DNA from: Caenorhabditis elegans
Taxonomy: Eukaryota > Nematoda > Chromadorea > Rhabditida > Rhabditidae
Direction of reading: 5' to 3'
Assembly: GCF_000002985.6 (NCBI RefSeq)
Contig: NC_003284.9
Span: 2,170,001-2,234,000 of the forward strand
DNA: 64,000 bases
A program made the translations under genes and the position numbers. This document shows, one piece after another, positions 1 to 10,892 of the stretch. The stretch's first letter is position 1. Each line of letters opens with the position of its first letter. The notes beneath the pieces are model-generated. The model had not been told where the DNA came from, did not search any database, and saw only the letters and a list, made by a program, of their open reading frames with translations.

Positions 1-740
1 ACGCCATCCTCGGTGTCTTTGCAATTCCACCTCCTATTTTGCTGTATCCAGAAATCCAGAAGTCCAGAAGTGTCGAGCACTTACATCTACGCCCGAGCTC
101 CATTCTGGTCGATCTCGGGAGCGACGGTTCTTCAGTTTTAACTTTCAGGGCTTTCTTGGATATCACTTTGTTTTCTGGATGGTCTTTCAGTAACTTTGTT
201 ACGAACAGAGTATGGTTTCTTGCCGCAGCAGCTTCTTCACTTCACCGCATCCTTTCGAGTCTCATTTGAATATCAACCGGTAGATTTAGAGGCGGGTTCC
301 TTGGGGGATTACCCCTGCATTTTTCTTCTAGTTTTTAGGTTGGAATTGTGATAGGTTGGGAACTTTCAGAATAGCCAAATAGCCATAATGTCAACATTTG
401 CGCTTCATTGTAGACGTGTTCAATGCTCAAGTCTGTCGTGAGCCTACAGCAGATTCTGAGTGCATTTCTGTATTGTCTCTCTAAACTCTCCAGTCTTGAT
501 TTACATGCCAGTTGGCTTCAGGCTGGTGATCCGTACAGAGCGATAGGATTATGGAGTGGCTTCACTGCTTGTAGGAGTTGATTGTGCCCCATTCTTCCAC
601 CCCCCACTGTCCGAGACTTAGGTCCTATTACAGATTGTAAGCTAAACTTTGAACCCCATATTTGGAAAATTAACTACCAGGTTAGGCTAAACAAATCCTC
701 AAGACTTTCTCTTTCAACTCTCCCAAGTTTTATAGTGACC
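1..740. other. Intergenic, no supportable gene
   Basis: I see no exon set with matching splice sites and phases here. Short open frames are present on the + strand, but they lack family resemblance, codon structure and splice context. The stretch ends at the TA target site of the foldback element that follows. Confidence 0.5.
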
Positions 741-742
741 TA

Positions 743-1671
743 CAGTGCCGGCCATAATTCTATCCTATTTTCGATTTTTGATAAATTTACAAATTTTTCA
801 AACGAGCACAACTTAAAAACTGGGCATGCTATCGAAAAAAGTTCAACTAATGAAGTATTGTCCATAATTACGTCTACTTGTATTTGACTGTTTAAGTTGT
901 TTACCAGTGTCATGACAAGAAATACAGCGGCCGACATCTCGTGAGCCCGTTTTTGACAACTTTTACTGATTCGGCCGTATCTCGAAAACTAATGTTTTTC
1001 TGGAAATGTTTTTGAAGTAAAATAATCTTCATACTATTTGCCATCATTTGTTCCTACTCACTTTGTTCTGAAAAATTCAGCAAAAAAGTTAGGGAAGTGC
1101 GAACTAGTCCCTCACTTGGCACTGCTCATGCTCTACAACCAAAAAATCAGGTTACTTACTTCGAATATATTTTTTCGAGCATTTTTCAATAATTACAAAT
1201 GTAAAATCACAATTAAAGTATATTTAAACACGATATCAAGATTCAAGGAAAAAAATCTTCACTTGCGAGAAATGCTCTAGGTGTAGTCGTACACTGTACA
1301 CACACTTCAAGTTTAATCTCTCATAACTTTTTTGCTGAATTTTTCAGAACAAAGTGAGTAGGAACAAATGATGGCAAATAGTATGAAGATTATTTTACTT
1401 CAAAAACATTTCCAGAAAAACATTAGTTTTCGAGATACGCCCGAATCAGTAAAAGTTGTCAAAAACGGGCTCACGAGATGTCGGCCGCTGTATTTCTTGT
1501 CATGACAATGATAAACAACTTAAACAACTGAATACAAGTAGACGTAATTATGGACAATGTTTCTTTAGTTGAACTTTTTTGATAGCATGCCCATTTTGTA
1601 AGTTGTGCTCGTTAGAAAAATTTGTAAATTTATCAAAAATCGAAAATTGGATAGAATTATGGCCGGCACTG
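743..1671. mobile_element. Foldback mariner-type non-autonomous element
   Basis: Two long inverted arms of about 349 bp (743-1091 and 1324-1671) flank a loop of about 232 bp. The arms are nearly identical. The outer ends read CAGTGCCGGCCATAATTCT on the left, and the right end is its reverse complement. A TA dinucleotide flanks each side (741-742 and 1672-1673), as in Tc1/mariner target duplications. No transposase-like frame is present. The open frames on both strands in the arms are mirror images of each other, so they are not genes. It is probably mobilised in trans, and the near-identity of the arms suggests recent activity or arm-to-arm gene conversion. Confidence 0.88.
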
Positions 1672-1673
1672 TA

Positions 1674-2390
1674 TTTGATACTTGAAAAATCACTGAGAAC
1701 CTTTACCAAGCGCATCCTTCAAAGATGCGATGTTAAATTAACCTCCTACAAAAACATACTGTGTAAATATTAACTACTCTACCAGACAAACGAGAATTAA
1801 AACTCAAGTGAAACTACTATGTAGACTTCTTACTGGTTCTTCACATTTCTCTAATTTAAATCAGTTCGTCAAATTCTCTAATTCTATTGAGCGGTCCATG
1901 ATTCTGGCTATATTTGGAAAATGAGCTTTTTTTTGATGATTGTATATTTTTGAATATACATTATTATTAGACGCTAGGTAGTTGTAAACCAGCACCAAGA
2001 AGACGTATTTATTACCCAACTCGCCCTAAAAACCATTCTCTTGGGAATCTGTTTGAATTTTCAGCGTTATCGTTGTAATTTACCACCATGTGTGGAGATG
2101 TACAAAATACACTCAAAACTGAGCTGAAAATTACAGAACGTGGACTATCATAAAGGATAAGAGTAAAATTGGACTGAAAGGAACCAAAGAAGCATGGTCG
2201 TCCACTTGCCAGAGAGAACATTCGTCGCACAAGCAATGGGAACCGGATTTTGGAAGGATCCAGTGCACATTTTATGATATTCTAATTATTATTTGTTTTT
2301 TAATTGTGTTTTATTCTTTTTTGATGAATAAATTTTGCCTAAAGCAATTTTTAGCAACCCCAGTTCACAAAAAATAAAAAATATATACAA
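1674..2390. other. Intergenic, possible unmodelled 3' end
   Basis: No convincing gene is seen. A TTTTCAG acceptor near 2060 is followed by an ATG at 2089 and a 21-codon frame, and an AATAAA lies at about 2326. A short + strand transcript end is therefore possible, but no exon chain could be closed. It might belong to the 5' part of the next + strand gene. Confidence 0.25.
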
Positions 2391-2630
2391 AATTAACACA
2401 TACATTTCGTGTATAAAACATAAAATATACAGAAATTGTACGTATCGTGAGCGCGAGTTTTGTATTATACACGAATTATACATAAATTATACACGCACAG
2501 TCGCGATTCATGATTTGTACATGTATTATACACATGTTAGCCGGTACTCGTTTTTTGTACATTTTGTGTATATTTTTTGTATAATACACGAACCGCGATT
2601 TACCTGTGCCGACTGAGCTATCTGCCCCGT
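2390..2630 (-). repeat. tRNA-derived SINE-like repeat
   Basis: On the minus strand, 2595-2627 reads like the first part of a tRNA. It has an acceptor-like start, an A-box motif TAGCTCAGTCGG and, soon after, a B-box-like GCGGTTCG, with the anticodon region missing. Beyond it lies about 200 bp of AT-rich sequence in which the motif TATACACGAA and its relatives recur. An A box and B box too close together to fold a tRNA, joined to an AT-rich body, resemble a tRNA-derived SINE or a tRNA pseudogene. It is not a working tRNA gene. Confidence 0.5.
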
Positions 2631-2856
2631 ATGAATTTTTGGAAAAGTTAGAAATTTACAAAAACTACGACTTAATACTAAAAAAATTTTGGGAACGTTC
2701 TATACATTACTGAATTATTATATTTTTTAAACAATCGCTGTTGTGATGGATTGTTAAAACATTGTATAGAAGTGAAATTACATGGATTAACATATGATCA
2801 TATTATTTTCAGATAAGGTTCACAAAAATGGATCAGAAGTCGAAGTATTTACAACA

Positions 2857-3837
2857 ATGAACGCTACTGCTCACTCTTTAGAGTTCATAAGAACTAAAGT
2901 GATTTTAAAAAAATTCTTGATAAACAAAATTGGTTTTAAGATTCACGTCTGTAATGACATCCCGGGCGAGATGTGCACCGAACAACTGGTAACTGATTTT
3001 GGAGGCCCAGTCGTTCACTCAAATAATGATTCCAAAACCTATGTTGGGCATGCTTTTGCTCGTTAGTTTTCCCGCCTTTTTCAGAAAAATATTCAAGACA
3101 ATTCAGATAATGAGCATTCCATACGGATAATTCCTATTTATCCATATTTGAAGCAGGTTTGTGAAGTAACAGGAATATGTGAAAGGACATCTGAATCTGC
3201 AATATTGCCAGCATCACTTTCGAATTCGAAATTGTCATTTGTGGAATCCGATGAGCCAGTAATTCATGTAAACTTTCCAACCGCCGACGAGTCGACCATT
3301 GGTGAGCCTGCTTTTATGTCGAGTAACACATTCTTGGAATCCGAAGTGATTGATGTTGGAGAATTGGAAATTCGGGAAATGGAAGTGGAAATCGAGGAAA
3401 TCATGGATGAAGAAACTGACGAAAAAACTAACGAAATCGATTTGAACACCTATTTTGAACAGGACGAAGCTTCAGATTCAGAACCAAAAACCGAAATGGA
3501 GACTCAAGTGGAATCAAGCGGAGAAAAAATTATTATCCTCTTCGAATCAGAGGAATCTCAAGACGAATCAGATTATGAACCCTTTGTGATATCTGCTGTG
3601 CCAGAAGATTCGACTATTGTGCGAGCAGAGCCATTCTCCGCTGTGATCATACCACTCCCCGAGCACACAATCGAATCTAGCATCAATCAAGAATTTTCGA
3701 CGCCAGAGGAGCTTTTGATAGCTTTTCTTATCATGTTATCCCTTACATTTTTTGTTCTGATGTGCGTCTATGGTTTTGTTGAATACACGGGAAAACCATA
3801 TTACTGGAATATTGATTTGGGAAACAATCCAGTCTGA
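2857..3837 (+). CDS. Acidic single-pass membrane protein, unknown function
   Basis: I do not recognise the family. Two exons are supported: one ending at 3042, and 3085-3837, joined in phase 0 by a 42 bp intron (GTTGGG...TTTTTCAG). The first exon follows an acceptor at 2811. The start chosen is the first in-frame ATG in that exon, giving 312 residues. Because the exon is also open upstream of this ATG to the acceptor, with two bases of a split codon, a further 5' exon is possible. The protein has a cysteine-containing N-terminal part, a Glu/Asp-rich middle (about residues 130-230), and one clear hydrophobic helix near the C-terminus (residues 275-298) followed by a short polar tail. This suggests a tail-anchored or type I membrane protein. 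A poly(A) signal AATAAA lies at 3866-3871. The gene is convergent with the FAM8A1-like gene. Confidence 0.6.
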
Positions 3838-3865
3838 GTTGTCATAATTTTTACTACGGTTTTTT

Positions 3866-3871
3866 AATAAA
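3866..3871 (+). terminator. Poly(A) signal of acidic membrane gene
   Basis: AATAAA lies 28 bp after the stop codon. A minus-strand AATAAA for the convergent gene lies only 33 bp further on (3904-3909), so the two transcripts' 3' ends should meet or overlap. Confidence 0.6.
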
Positions 3872-4028
3872 TGTCTGTTTTTTTGTGAAAATAAATATAC
3901 TAATTTATTATTTGCAAAATAAATTATATATCGTTGAAAAATGATTAAAAAAATCCCAAATCAAAACCCAACCCTGGCAAAAAAGAAAAAGGAATGATTC
4001 TTCAGTTTCAAATAATACATTCAATAAA

Positions 4029-6407
4029 TTAGTTGATTTCTACAACTACACAAGTTTTCACCATCATATCGTAGAAGACACGTCCTCTGTTAATCTGGAA
4101 AACTGCGGTGCTCAGTGGGAAAAAGCTACTGACCACCAAGTTTTTTATGAATGATCGCTTCAGGGCCCTGCAAAAATAGAATGAACGGTTGTGTCCTTGG
4201 TTATTTGTAAAAAATACCGGATGAGCCATAATTATGTTGACAAAAACATTCGCTTAAAAAATTTGGAGGGTGAGTTCAAACATAGTAAATTAACGCGAGT
4301 TTGTCTTGTTATGATTTAGATAATATTTTTTGCAACCGAATTTCAAAATTGTGATTTGGAATTTTAGGTGGATCTTGATTGGCTAACTAGTAAGTCGGAG
4401 AGGCTTCTTATCATTCCTTGAACATTTTTATTGGAAGTCAAAAAGTGACAAATACTGAGTTTTTGAGGAAACTATAGCACTGTCGCATATTTGAATCCCT
4501 ACTATTTTTGAAACATAAAGAAACTTTGATCAACGTATTCCAAAAAATGCAAAACTGAAAACTGACAAAACTGTGAGATTTTCTGATTTTCAAAAAATCA
4601 TATAAAGTTTTAAATTAGTTGTTAAATTTTTTTTGCAGTTTTTGTCCATTGTGGAGCCACAGGCATGTTTTTAAAGCAATTTTCCTTTAAAAAAATCCTC
4701 GCACGAAAGTATGACTTGTGTGCGAAAATCAAGGCAATGCCTGTCAACATAATTTTGGCCCACCATAAGAAAATAAGAAAATATATGTTGCACTTACTGT
4801 GAATAAGTAATCAAATCGGGTCCCTCTACAATAATTTGATCAGGGCGTTCTGCGGAAGTAACATCACGACAAGAAATTACTCGAATTCCACACATCCATT
4901 TTCCCAACGTCTGTCCAACTCCGATTGGTCCAAATCCTCGAGCCATTAACACCGCCTGAATAGAAAAATTTCAATTGTTTGAGTAATTTCTGGATGCTCA
5001 CTTCCACGAAACAGCAAAATACTTTACACACAACTTCAACTGGGAGAAGGTCTTGAGCAAGATTAATGAAGTTCATCACATCCTGATCATCATCCAAGCT
5101 TGCTCCGATTTGCTTTAGGTCACTATAAAAACAAGGTTTGGTACGATATAATTGAATATTCTCTTCTTACATGTGACCCAATTCCGAGAGTGTTCCAACT
5201 ACAGCAAGTTTGAAGCTGAGAATAAAAACAAAATCTATCAATTCTGCCAGAAGACGTCTCAAGAAGCTTGCAGCTCTGAAAAGGAAAATACGTTTTCAAA
5301 AATGTCTCAATAAACAACATACTCAAATTGAACTGAATCAACACGTGGTTGGGCTGGTTGGAGAACTTCTACGTTAACGTTTTGTTGAAAAGTTTCGGCA
5401 GAAAAAGACCTGCTCAAATGCTCCACCTGAAATTAAAATGTTTTAAAATCATGCTATTTTTTAGAATTGTTATTAAAGACGGGTTGCTTATAGCACCACA
5501 ATGACCAAATATCATAATTCAAAAATTCAAAAAAAAAATTCTAAACTTTTAATGATTTCTATTAATTGAGCAATTCTAAGTTTTTTGAAATCGTCGATCA
5601 AAAAAACAGTTGTCTTTTTTTTTTAAGTTTTACTACTATATTCGATCATTTTGGCTCTATCCGAGTGGCTTTTAACAGTTTGCCCATTGGCGCAAAAAAA
5701 TAATGGGTTAACATCCTATTGTTTTTATTAATTGAGATTTGAACTAGGGGTGGCAAATTTGTTTTTCGACAAACTCGGCAAATTGTCAAATTTCCGGTTT
5801 GCCAATTTGCCGGAATTTTTAATTTTCGGCAAATTGCCGATATGCCTTTTGCCGGACATCAGAAATGTCGGAAATGTTTAGAGGGGTTTTTTAAAAGGCG
5901 GAAAATTTTAAACGGATGCTTTTTGAATTTTTTCCGGTTTTCTTTAAATATTCTCATGGATTCTGCTTATTTTCAAAAATAGATGTAGGAACATTCTTAG
6001 GATGCGTACAATATTGCCGATTGAAATTAAAGTTCTGAATATTTTTCAATAAAAAATGTGAAAAACCACAATTTACCAAAAATTTTCTATTTATGGTTTT
6101 TCCGAAAATTAAGAAGTGTCGAAAATTTTCGAAAACTCCTGATTTAAACCTTGAAAAAAACATTTGAAACTAATAGTAAGAATATTTTGATTTTATAAAT
6201 TTTTATCATTTCAAAACAACTCACATATTGCATGGATTGATCTATCCGGCGTAAAGCAGCTTCTCGATTCTGACGCCGCACTACTTTCAAATATTCTCGA
6301 TGTGCATTGGCCAGGTTTTCCATCGATCCGTAGTCTTTTTCTTCACTCCGCTGACCGTACACTTCCTGGAAACGTCGCCTCGTTTCCATTATTTTTGAAG
6401 ATGTCAT
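4029..6407 (-). CDS. RDD-domain membrane protein, FAM8A1 homologue
   Basis: Six exons on the minus strand: 6407-6225, 5426-5323, 5275-5171, 5122-5002, 4955-4798 and 4167-4029, all phases matching, giving 269 residues. The start ATG lies four bases after a TTTTACAG acceptor, as expected for a trans-spliced mRNA. The N-terminal 60 residues are charged and probably helical. The rest is an RDD domain: an RRLLAELIDF segment opening the first membrane helix, a GQTLGKWMCGIRV motif, and a last helix ending SSFFPLSTAVF followed by RGRVFYDMM. This order and wording match vertebrate FAM8A1, which is known as a partner of the HRD1 ubiquitin ligase in ER-associated degradation; that role is carried over here by homology. 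Intron 1 (about 800 bp) contains a dispersed repeat. The gene symbol is not known to me. Confidence 0.85.
4320..4690. repeat. Dispersed AT-rich intergenic/intronic repeat
   Basis: The text around 4436-4520 (GTCAAAAAGTGAC, then ACTGAGTTTTTG, then CTATAGCACTGTC, then TTTGAATCCCTAC) recurs in the same order near 12065-12180, 18600-18700, 49530-49790 and 52300-52370. The second half, with a TTTTGTCCATTGTGGAGCC motif, also resembles the other copies. It lies in the last intron of the FAM8A1-like gene. Confidence 0.55.
5745..6130. repeat. GGCAAATTGCCG-type dispersed repeat, copy 1
   Basis: It starts next to AGGGGTGGCAAATTTG and is filled with short palindromic words such as GGCAAATTGCCG and TTTGCCGG. 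A middle part reads AAAATAGATGTAGG...GGATGCGTACAAT. The same middle part occurs in reverse orientation at about 28430-28475, so this and the copy at 28290-28675 are one family. It sits inside intron 1 of the FAM8A1-like gene. Confidence 0.7.
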
Positions 6408-6501
6408 CGTTCTGTAAAACAATAAAAATTGGAATAGAATTGTATATGTATTGCATGTTTTTTTTTAAATGAAACAGTAATTATAAAAAATTAAAAATAT
6501 A

Positions 6502-6607
6502 CAGTGCAGCCCAAAAAAGGTATATTCTTTTGGATGAATATAAGTCAGAAGCTGGAAATTATTTTCCACCAACAAAGGTAAAAGGAATACTTTTTTGGCC
6601 AGCACTG
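6502..6607. mobile_element. 106 bp mariner-type MITE
   Basis: Terminal inverted repeats CAGTGCAGCCCAAAAAAG (left) and CTTTTTTGGCCAGCACTG (right) are imperfect complements, each flanked by TA (6500-6501 and 6608-6609). The interior has no coding potential. The termini share the CAGTGC(C/T)GG(C/T)C-type end with the elements at 743-1671 and 25459-26163, which points to one transposase family. Confidence 0.85.
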
Positions 6608-6609
6608 TA

Positions 6610-8160
6610 TATGCAAAGCGTAAAATCAATGCAGTGAGTGCGTGAGGATGTGTTCTGCGGACCTCGCAGTGAACATGCAGACAATACATCATATTTTACG
6701 ACACTTGGGAAAAGGGGACAGTTGTGTGGAATATTCAGGGAATGCGTAATCTTATGTACACCAAAATATTATAGTTGCATTCGAACAGAATCGAAGCGTT
6801 GAAAAAATATTCGATTTAAAAAATATTTATTTTGAAAAAAAAATCATATGTAACATGAAGTGGATTGTCAAGTGTACCCTCGAACATATATCATAGAGAA
6901 CAGACCGATAATCCGTACTGAACCCACTTGAATTGTAGGCTTAGCAGAAATAAGATCATCATGGGAACCTTGAAAATTGTGGTCGATACCCTTCATACCA
7001 CCTCGAAAGATTCATTGCAAAATATTCATTCTTTGTATGTACTCCATTTCACTTGGACCACATCTCGCAAGAACTTTTTTCTTTGTTTTTGCTCATGAAT
7101 CCTAATACTTATTTGATTTTTGGGAAATGTTATTTATTGGCATAAAACATGACAATTCAGAATCACACATTCCATTCAGTCAGCCTTCGATGAAACGTTA
7201 GGGTAATAGTGCGGAATGAATTTACTTTTGGAAGAAGAGTTGTCTCACATTCGTTTATTTCTATGTAAAATTTCCGTGATTTTGTACGCTATCGTTGGTA
7301 GATTTTTATAGGTTTTTGGGAAGAAGATTTTTTTACAAGTTGTGTAATGGATTAAAAATATATATATGTACACAACTTACTTTTTTTTGAGTCATTACTC
7401 AAATTTGGCAGTTCATATCTGCGTTGCCGTTTGTCCTATTACAAAAAACGGCAACTACTGAGGTTTTAAAACATAAATAGGCCATAGAGATAAAACATAA
7501 AAAGAACAATTTCTTTGAACGATGACTTCTAAAAATGGAGCAAGAACTGATAGTGAGGTGTTACAAATTTTCGAAAAATCGTATAAAATTATGAAATTTT
7601 TTTTTGAATTTTTTTAAACTAGAATATCGCATTTGGTCATTGTCGGGTGTAATGTTATTAAAACTGTGTTTGGAAGTAATGTGCTCAAAACTCTAATATC
7701 AGTTCAAGTAAAGTATTCTGTAATTTCTGTAATCGGAATGGTCCATAACAAATTTTTATTACGCCAAACCAAAAACACTTGCATAACGATTTCTTGTTTT
7801 CTCCTCATTTATTCAAATCACAACTTTGATTCTTTTGCTTCGGAGTATCATACATTCAAATTAATCAAGCACTAATTATCATCAGTGTCTATGCTGATAT
7901 CTATATTAAACCGCAAAACCGTTTTTTTCCCTTCCGTCCAATGTACATACAGACAATAGCCCGAGCGTAACTGATAAGGTCATTCAACTTTCAACAGCTG
8001 TGAGTGCAACGCATTTCTCTCTTTTTTGCCCATTTTTTTGGTGAACTTCCGATATAAATTCAATTGATCTTTCTACTACATAGTTTCCGTTTTCCAACAA
8101 TTACCAAGTTTTTGAAAGATAGGCCAAGTTGATTTAGTGTTGATCGTTAGCGGAGAAACG
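6610..8160. other. Intergenic, upstream of FAM8A1-like gene
   Basis: AT-rich sequence with scattered oligo-T runs. Short open frames have no splice partners. It probably holds the promoter of the FAM8A1-like gene (leftward) and distal upstream sequence of the RasGAP gene (rightward). Nothing specific is recognised. Confidence 0.4.
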
Positions 8161-8220
8161 ATGCGCACAACGCTCCAAGAAGGTTTTGACGATGATTTAG
8201 ATCACCGAGAAGAGAATCTC
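8161..8220 (+). CDS. Candidate alternative first exon of RasGAP
   Basis: An ATG at 8161 opens 20 codons that end exactly at a donor GTGAGA at 8221, in phase 0. The unspliced frame stops at 8269-8271, giving a 36-residue small ORF. The local base composition is more balanced than its surroundings. The phase-0 end could join the phase-0 exons at 12398, 13082, 13245, 13424 or 14436 of the downstream RasGAP gene. It could not join the first large exon in frame, because that exon's leader contains TGA. This is inference: no transcript evidence is available. Confidence 0.3.
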
Positions 8221-8271
8221 GTGAGACCGACATTATATACGGACCGCTTCAAGGCCGATCAAGTTGTGTAG

Positions 8272-10880
8272 GCTGCGCGTGTTTGTTAATAGTATCAGTA
8301 GGGTTTTCACACGACAGTAGCCAAGACCGCCAAAGTTCTGATACGAGGGTGAGAATTTGAGCCATAACTCCTCAATGAAAAATAGGTACCAAGAATGTTG
8401 GCGGGCTAGTACATAGTAGTTGTCGTAGTACCACTAGAGCGTGGGGCCCTTTCTTTGGCCTGCGCGACACCGACGACGCATGAGATATCTAGACAGCGTA
8501 CGCATCAGAGTTGTAATGACGGTTGGGGTGGCCGTAAGATACGAGTGATAGAGAAACACCTAAAGAGACGCGGGGAGGAAACGACGCGACAGTGATAGAG
8601 AGAGAGACAATGATAAAGAGAGCACGATACGGTATGAGAAGAAAGAGGACAGATATGGAAGTGAGAAAAGAAAAGGAATTTTTTTCTGATTCGTTTTTCT
8701 TCTTCTCATCACATTTTTTTTCTACCCCACACGCATTGTTTATTCATACTATCTATACAACAATTGACAGCCAACAAAAAAGAAAAGAATAGAAGACGTT
8801 ACAGAGAATTGACAGTTATTTGTTGTGTATTTCTTATGCCAAGCGGTTGTGTAGACTTGATTCAACTGGAAATTGATGGTGACCGGAAGTGGTCTGAAAA
8901 CCCTTATGTCACATGATTTTTTTTTTTTTGCAGTTTTAATTTTGATTTGTCTAAAATTAAATGCATAAGTTATGTACTTCAAAAATTTTCACTTATAATT
9001 ATACCTATACTGATACTTTATACATATACCGAGTTATTGCATCCAAAAATTTTTGACATTGGCTCTCAATTAGTTGGATGCATTGCATATATCATCCTCA
9101 GTTCTACGCCATCTGACTGACAGACGGACTGCCCGTTGATTTATTTCACCTCCTTTTTTTCTTCCGGATTGTTTTATAACTCTTTCATTTTTGGAGAGAA
9201 TATTTATTCACTATACGTTTTTTTTCTCTCCTTCAATTTTCATTTTCAACCTTTTCTTATTTATCCTGCTGTCATACCAAAACCTTCATTTTTTTCTCTT
9301 TTTCATGTCAGGTTCTTCAGCCTTCCAATTAGTGGTGGTTAATGTATTTAGACTCATTCTTCGCATACCATTCGATTGTGTTCCGAGTAAATCCTGTTCA
9401 AAGACATCACAGCAAACACAGAAAAAACAACAACGATGCATCTCATCTTAGGCGTCTGAAGTCTGGTTATCACACTGTTTTATTTGTTTTGTAGTTGATA
9501 ATGAAAAATTGTAAATTGTTTGAGAGTTTAACAATGGAGTATTTAGTGGGAACTTAGTCTGACTACACGTTAAAAATTACTGAATATTTTAAAAAATCAA
9601 AACGTACATAAAGATTCAAAATGTACTAATTTAACAAATTTCGTGAAATATCTTCTCAAAAATATTTCAAAAACCTTTTTTCCAATTTTGAAAAAAATGG
9701 TCTATTTTTTTAAAGCAAAAGTCTCCTATTTTGGCCATTTTTCCGAGCCATCGCGGTCAGAAGTTGACGTTTTTTGACTGAAATTACTAAAATTGATGAC
9801 TTATCTGTTTTGCATGTACCCTAATAATACCAAAAACTAAGTAAAGTTCAGACCGATAATGGACCAAAATTTGGAGAGTTTAGTTAAAATTAGGCCGTTT
9901 TTTTTCAAAGTTTTGCACCGCCGCAAACATTTGCAAAACTTTTTTCGAGAAGTTTTTTACGAAACTCATTTCTGCTCTAAATAAAAGTTTTCAAAATTTT
10001 TCAAAAAGTTTTTACTATAATATTTGGAATATTTAGCACTGACAATTTCAAAATCACTAATTGTTTTTTTTTTCAATTGCCAATTATTTTTGGTATTTAG
10101 TTGTTATACCCCAAAATATTTCAAATTATTTTTTTAAATCAAAATGTGCATTATTTTTGTAATCTAAAATTCGTAGTAATCATATTAAATCAAAAAGCTC
10201 AAAAAAATAACAGTATTAGAGAAAATATTTACGTGTTGGTTTTCATTTTTTGCCAACATTTTAGGGTATAGCTATTACACAGAGTAATCTATTATTTAAA
10301 TTTAAAACAAAACCCAAAAATTGGAAAAGATTTCACTAGAAAAAATAATTAACTGAAAAAATCTAATAAAATTTATGTTTCGAAAATGACGAATTCGCAA
10401 GTTCTCGGAAATTTTAGACGGTTTCTACGAAAAACCATTGGAGACGATGTTTCGAAGCGAGTCTCCCACGGAAACTCGGACACTTTGCCCCGTTTGATAT
10501 ATTACAAAATGCCTTTCTCGTAGGCGATCCGATGCAAACCGTTTCCGCTCGTTCATTGCCCCCCCCCCCACGCAACTTCCATTATTGCTTTTGAGACCAT
10601 TTCTTTCGTTTCTGCCGCTTTTTGTTGATATCCCTGTGCTTTCATCGTTTTCATTCCCAAAACTTGTCAAATTGATGATTTTTCCTCAAAACTCCAATCT
10701 TGTTATTGTTGGAAATTGAGTTAGGAGGCTTCAAAATATGATTTTGAGCACCACAATTTTTTTTTGAAAGTTTTTCCTGTGTTCTTGTTCTCTTATCGGT
10801 TTTCAAAATTCTTCATTTCCGTAGTTTTTTCTTTACACCCTTGCACTTTGGTAACTATTTTGTCGCTTATCGTTGAAATA
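8272..10880. other. Intergenic, upstream of RasGAP long form
   Basis: No gene seen. It contains purine-rich and T-rich tracts near 8590-8740 and an AT-rich block around 9540-10430 resembling the dispersed repeats elsewhere in the window. A C11 homopolymer lies at 10559-10569. It ends at the TTTTCAG acceptor at 10881-10887 just before the RasGAP start. Confidence 0.4.
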
Positions 10881-10892
10881 TTTTCAGCCAAC

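Noticed and set aside
740..937. Minus-strand frame of 65 codons, mirrored at 1579-1773.
   Set aside because: Both are the same arm sequence of the foldback element read from opposite sides; not a gene.
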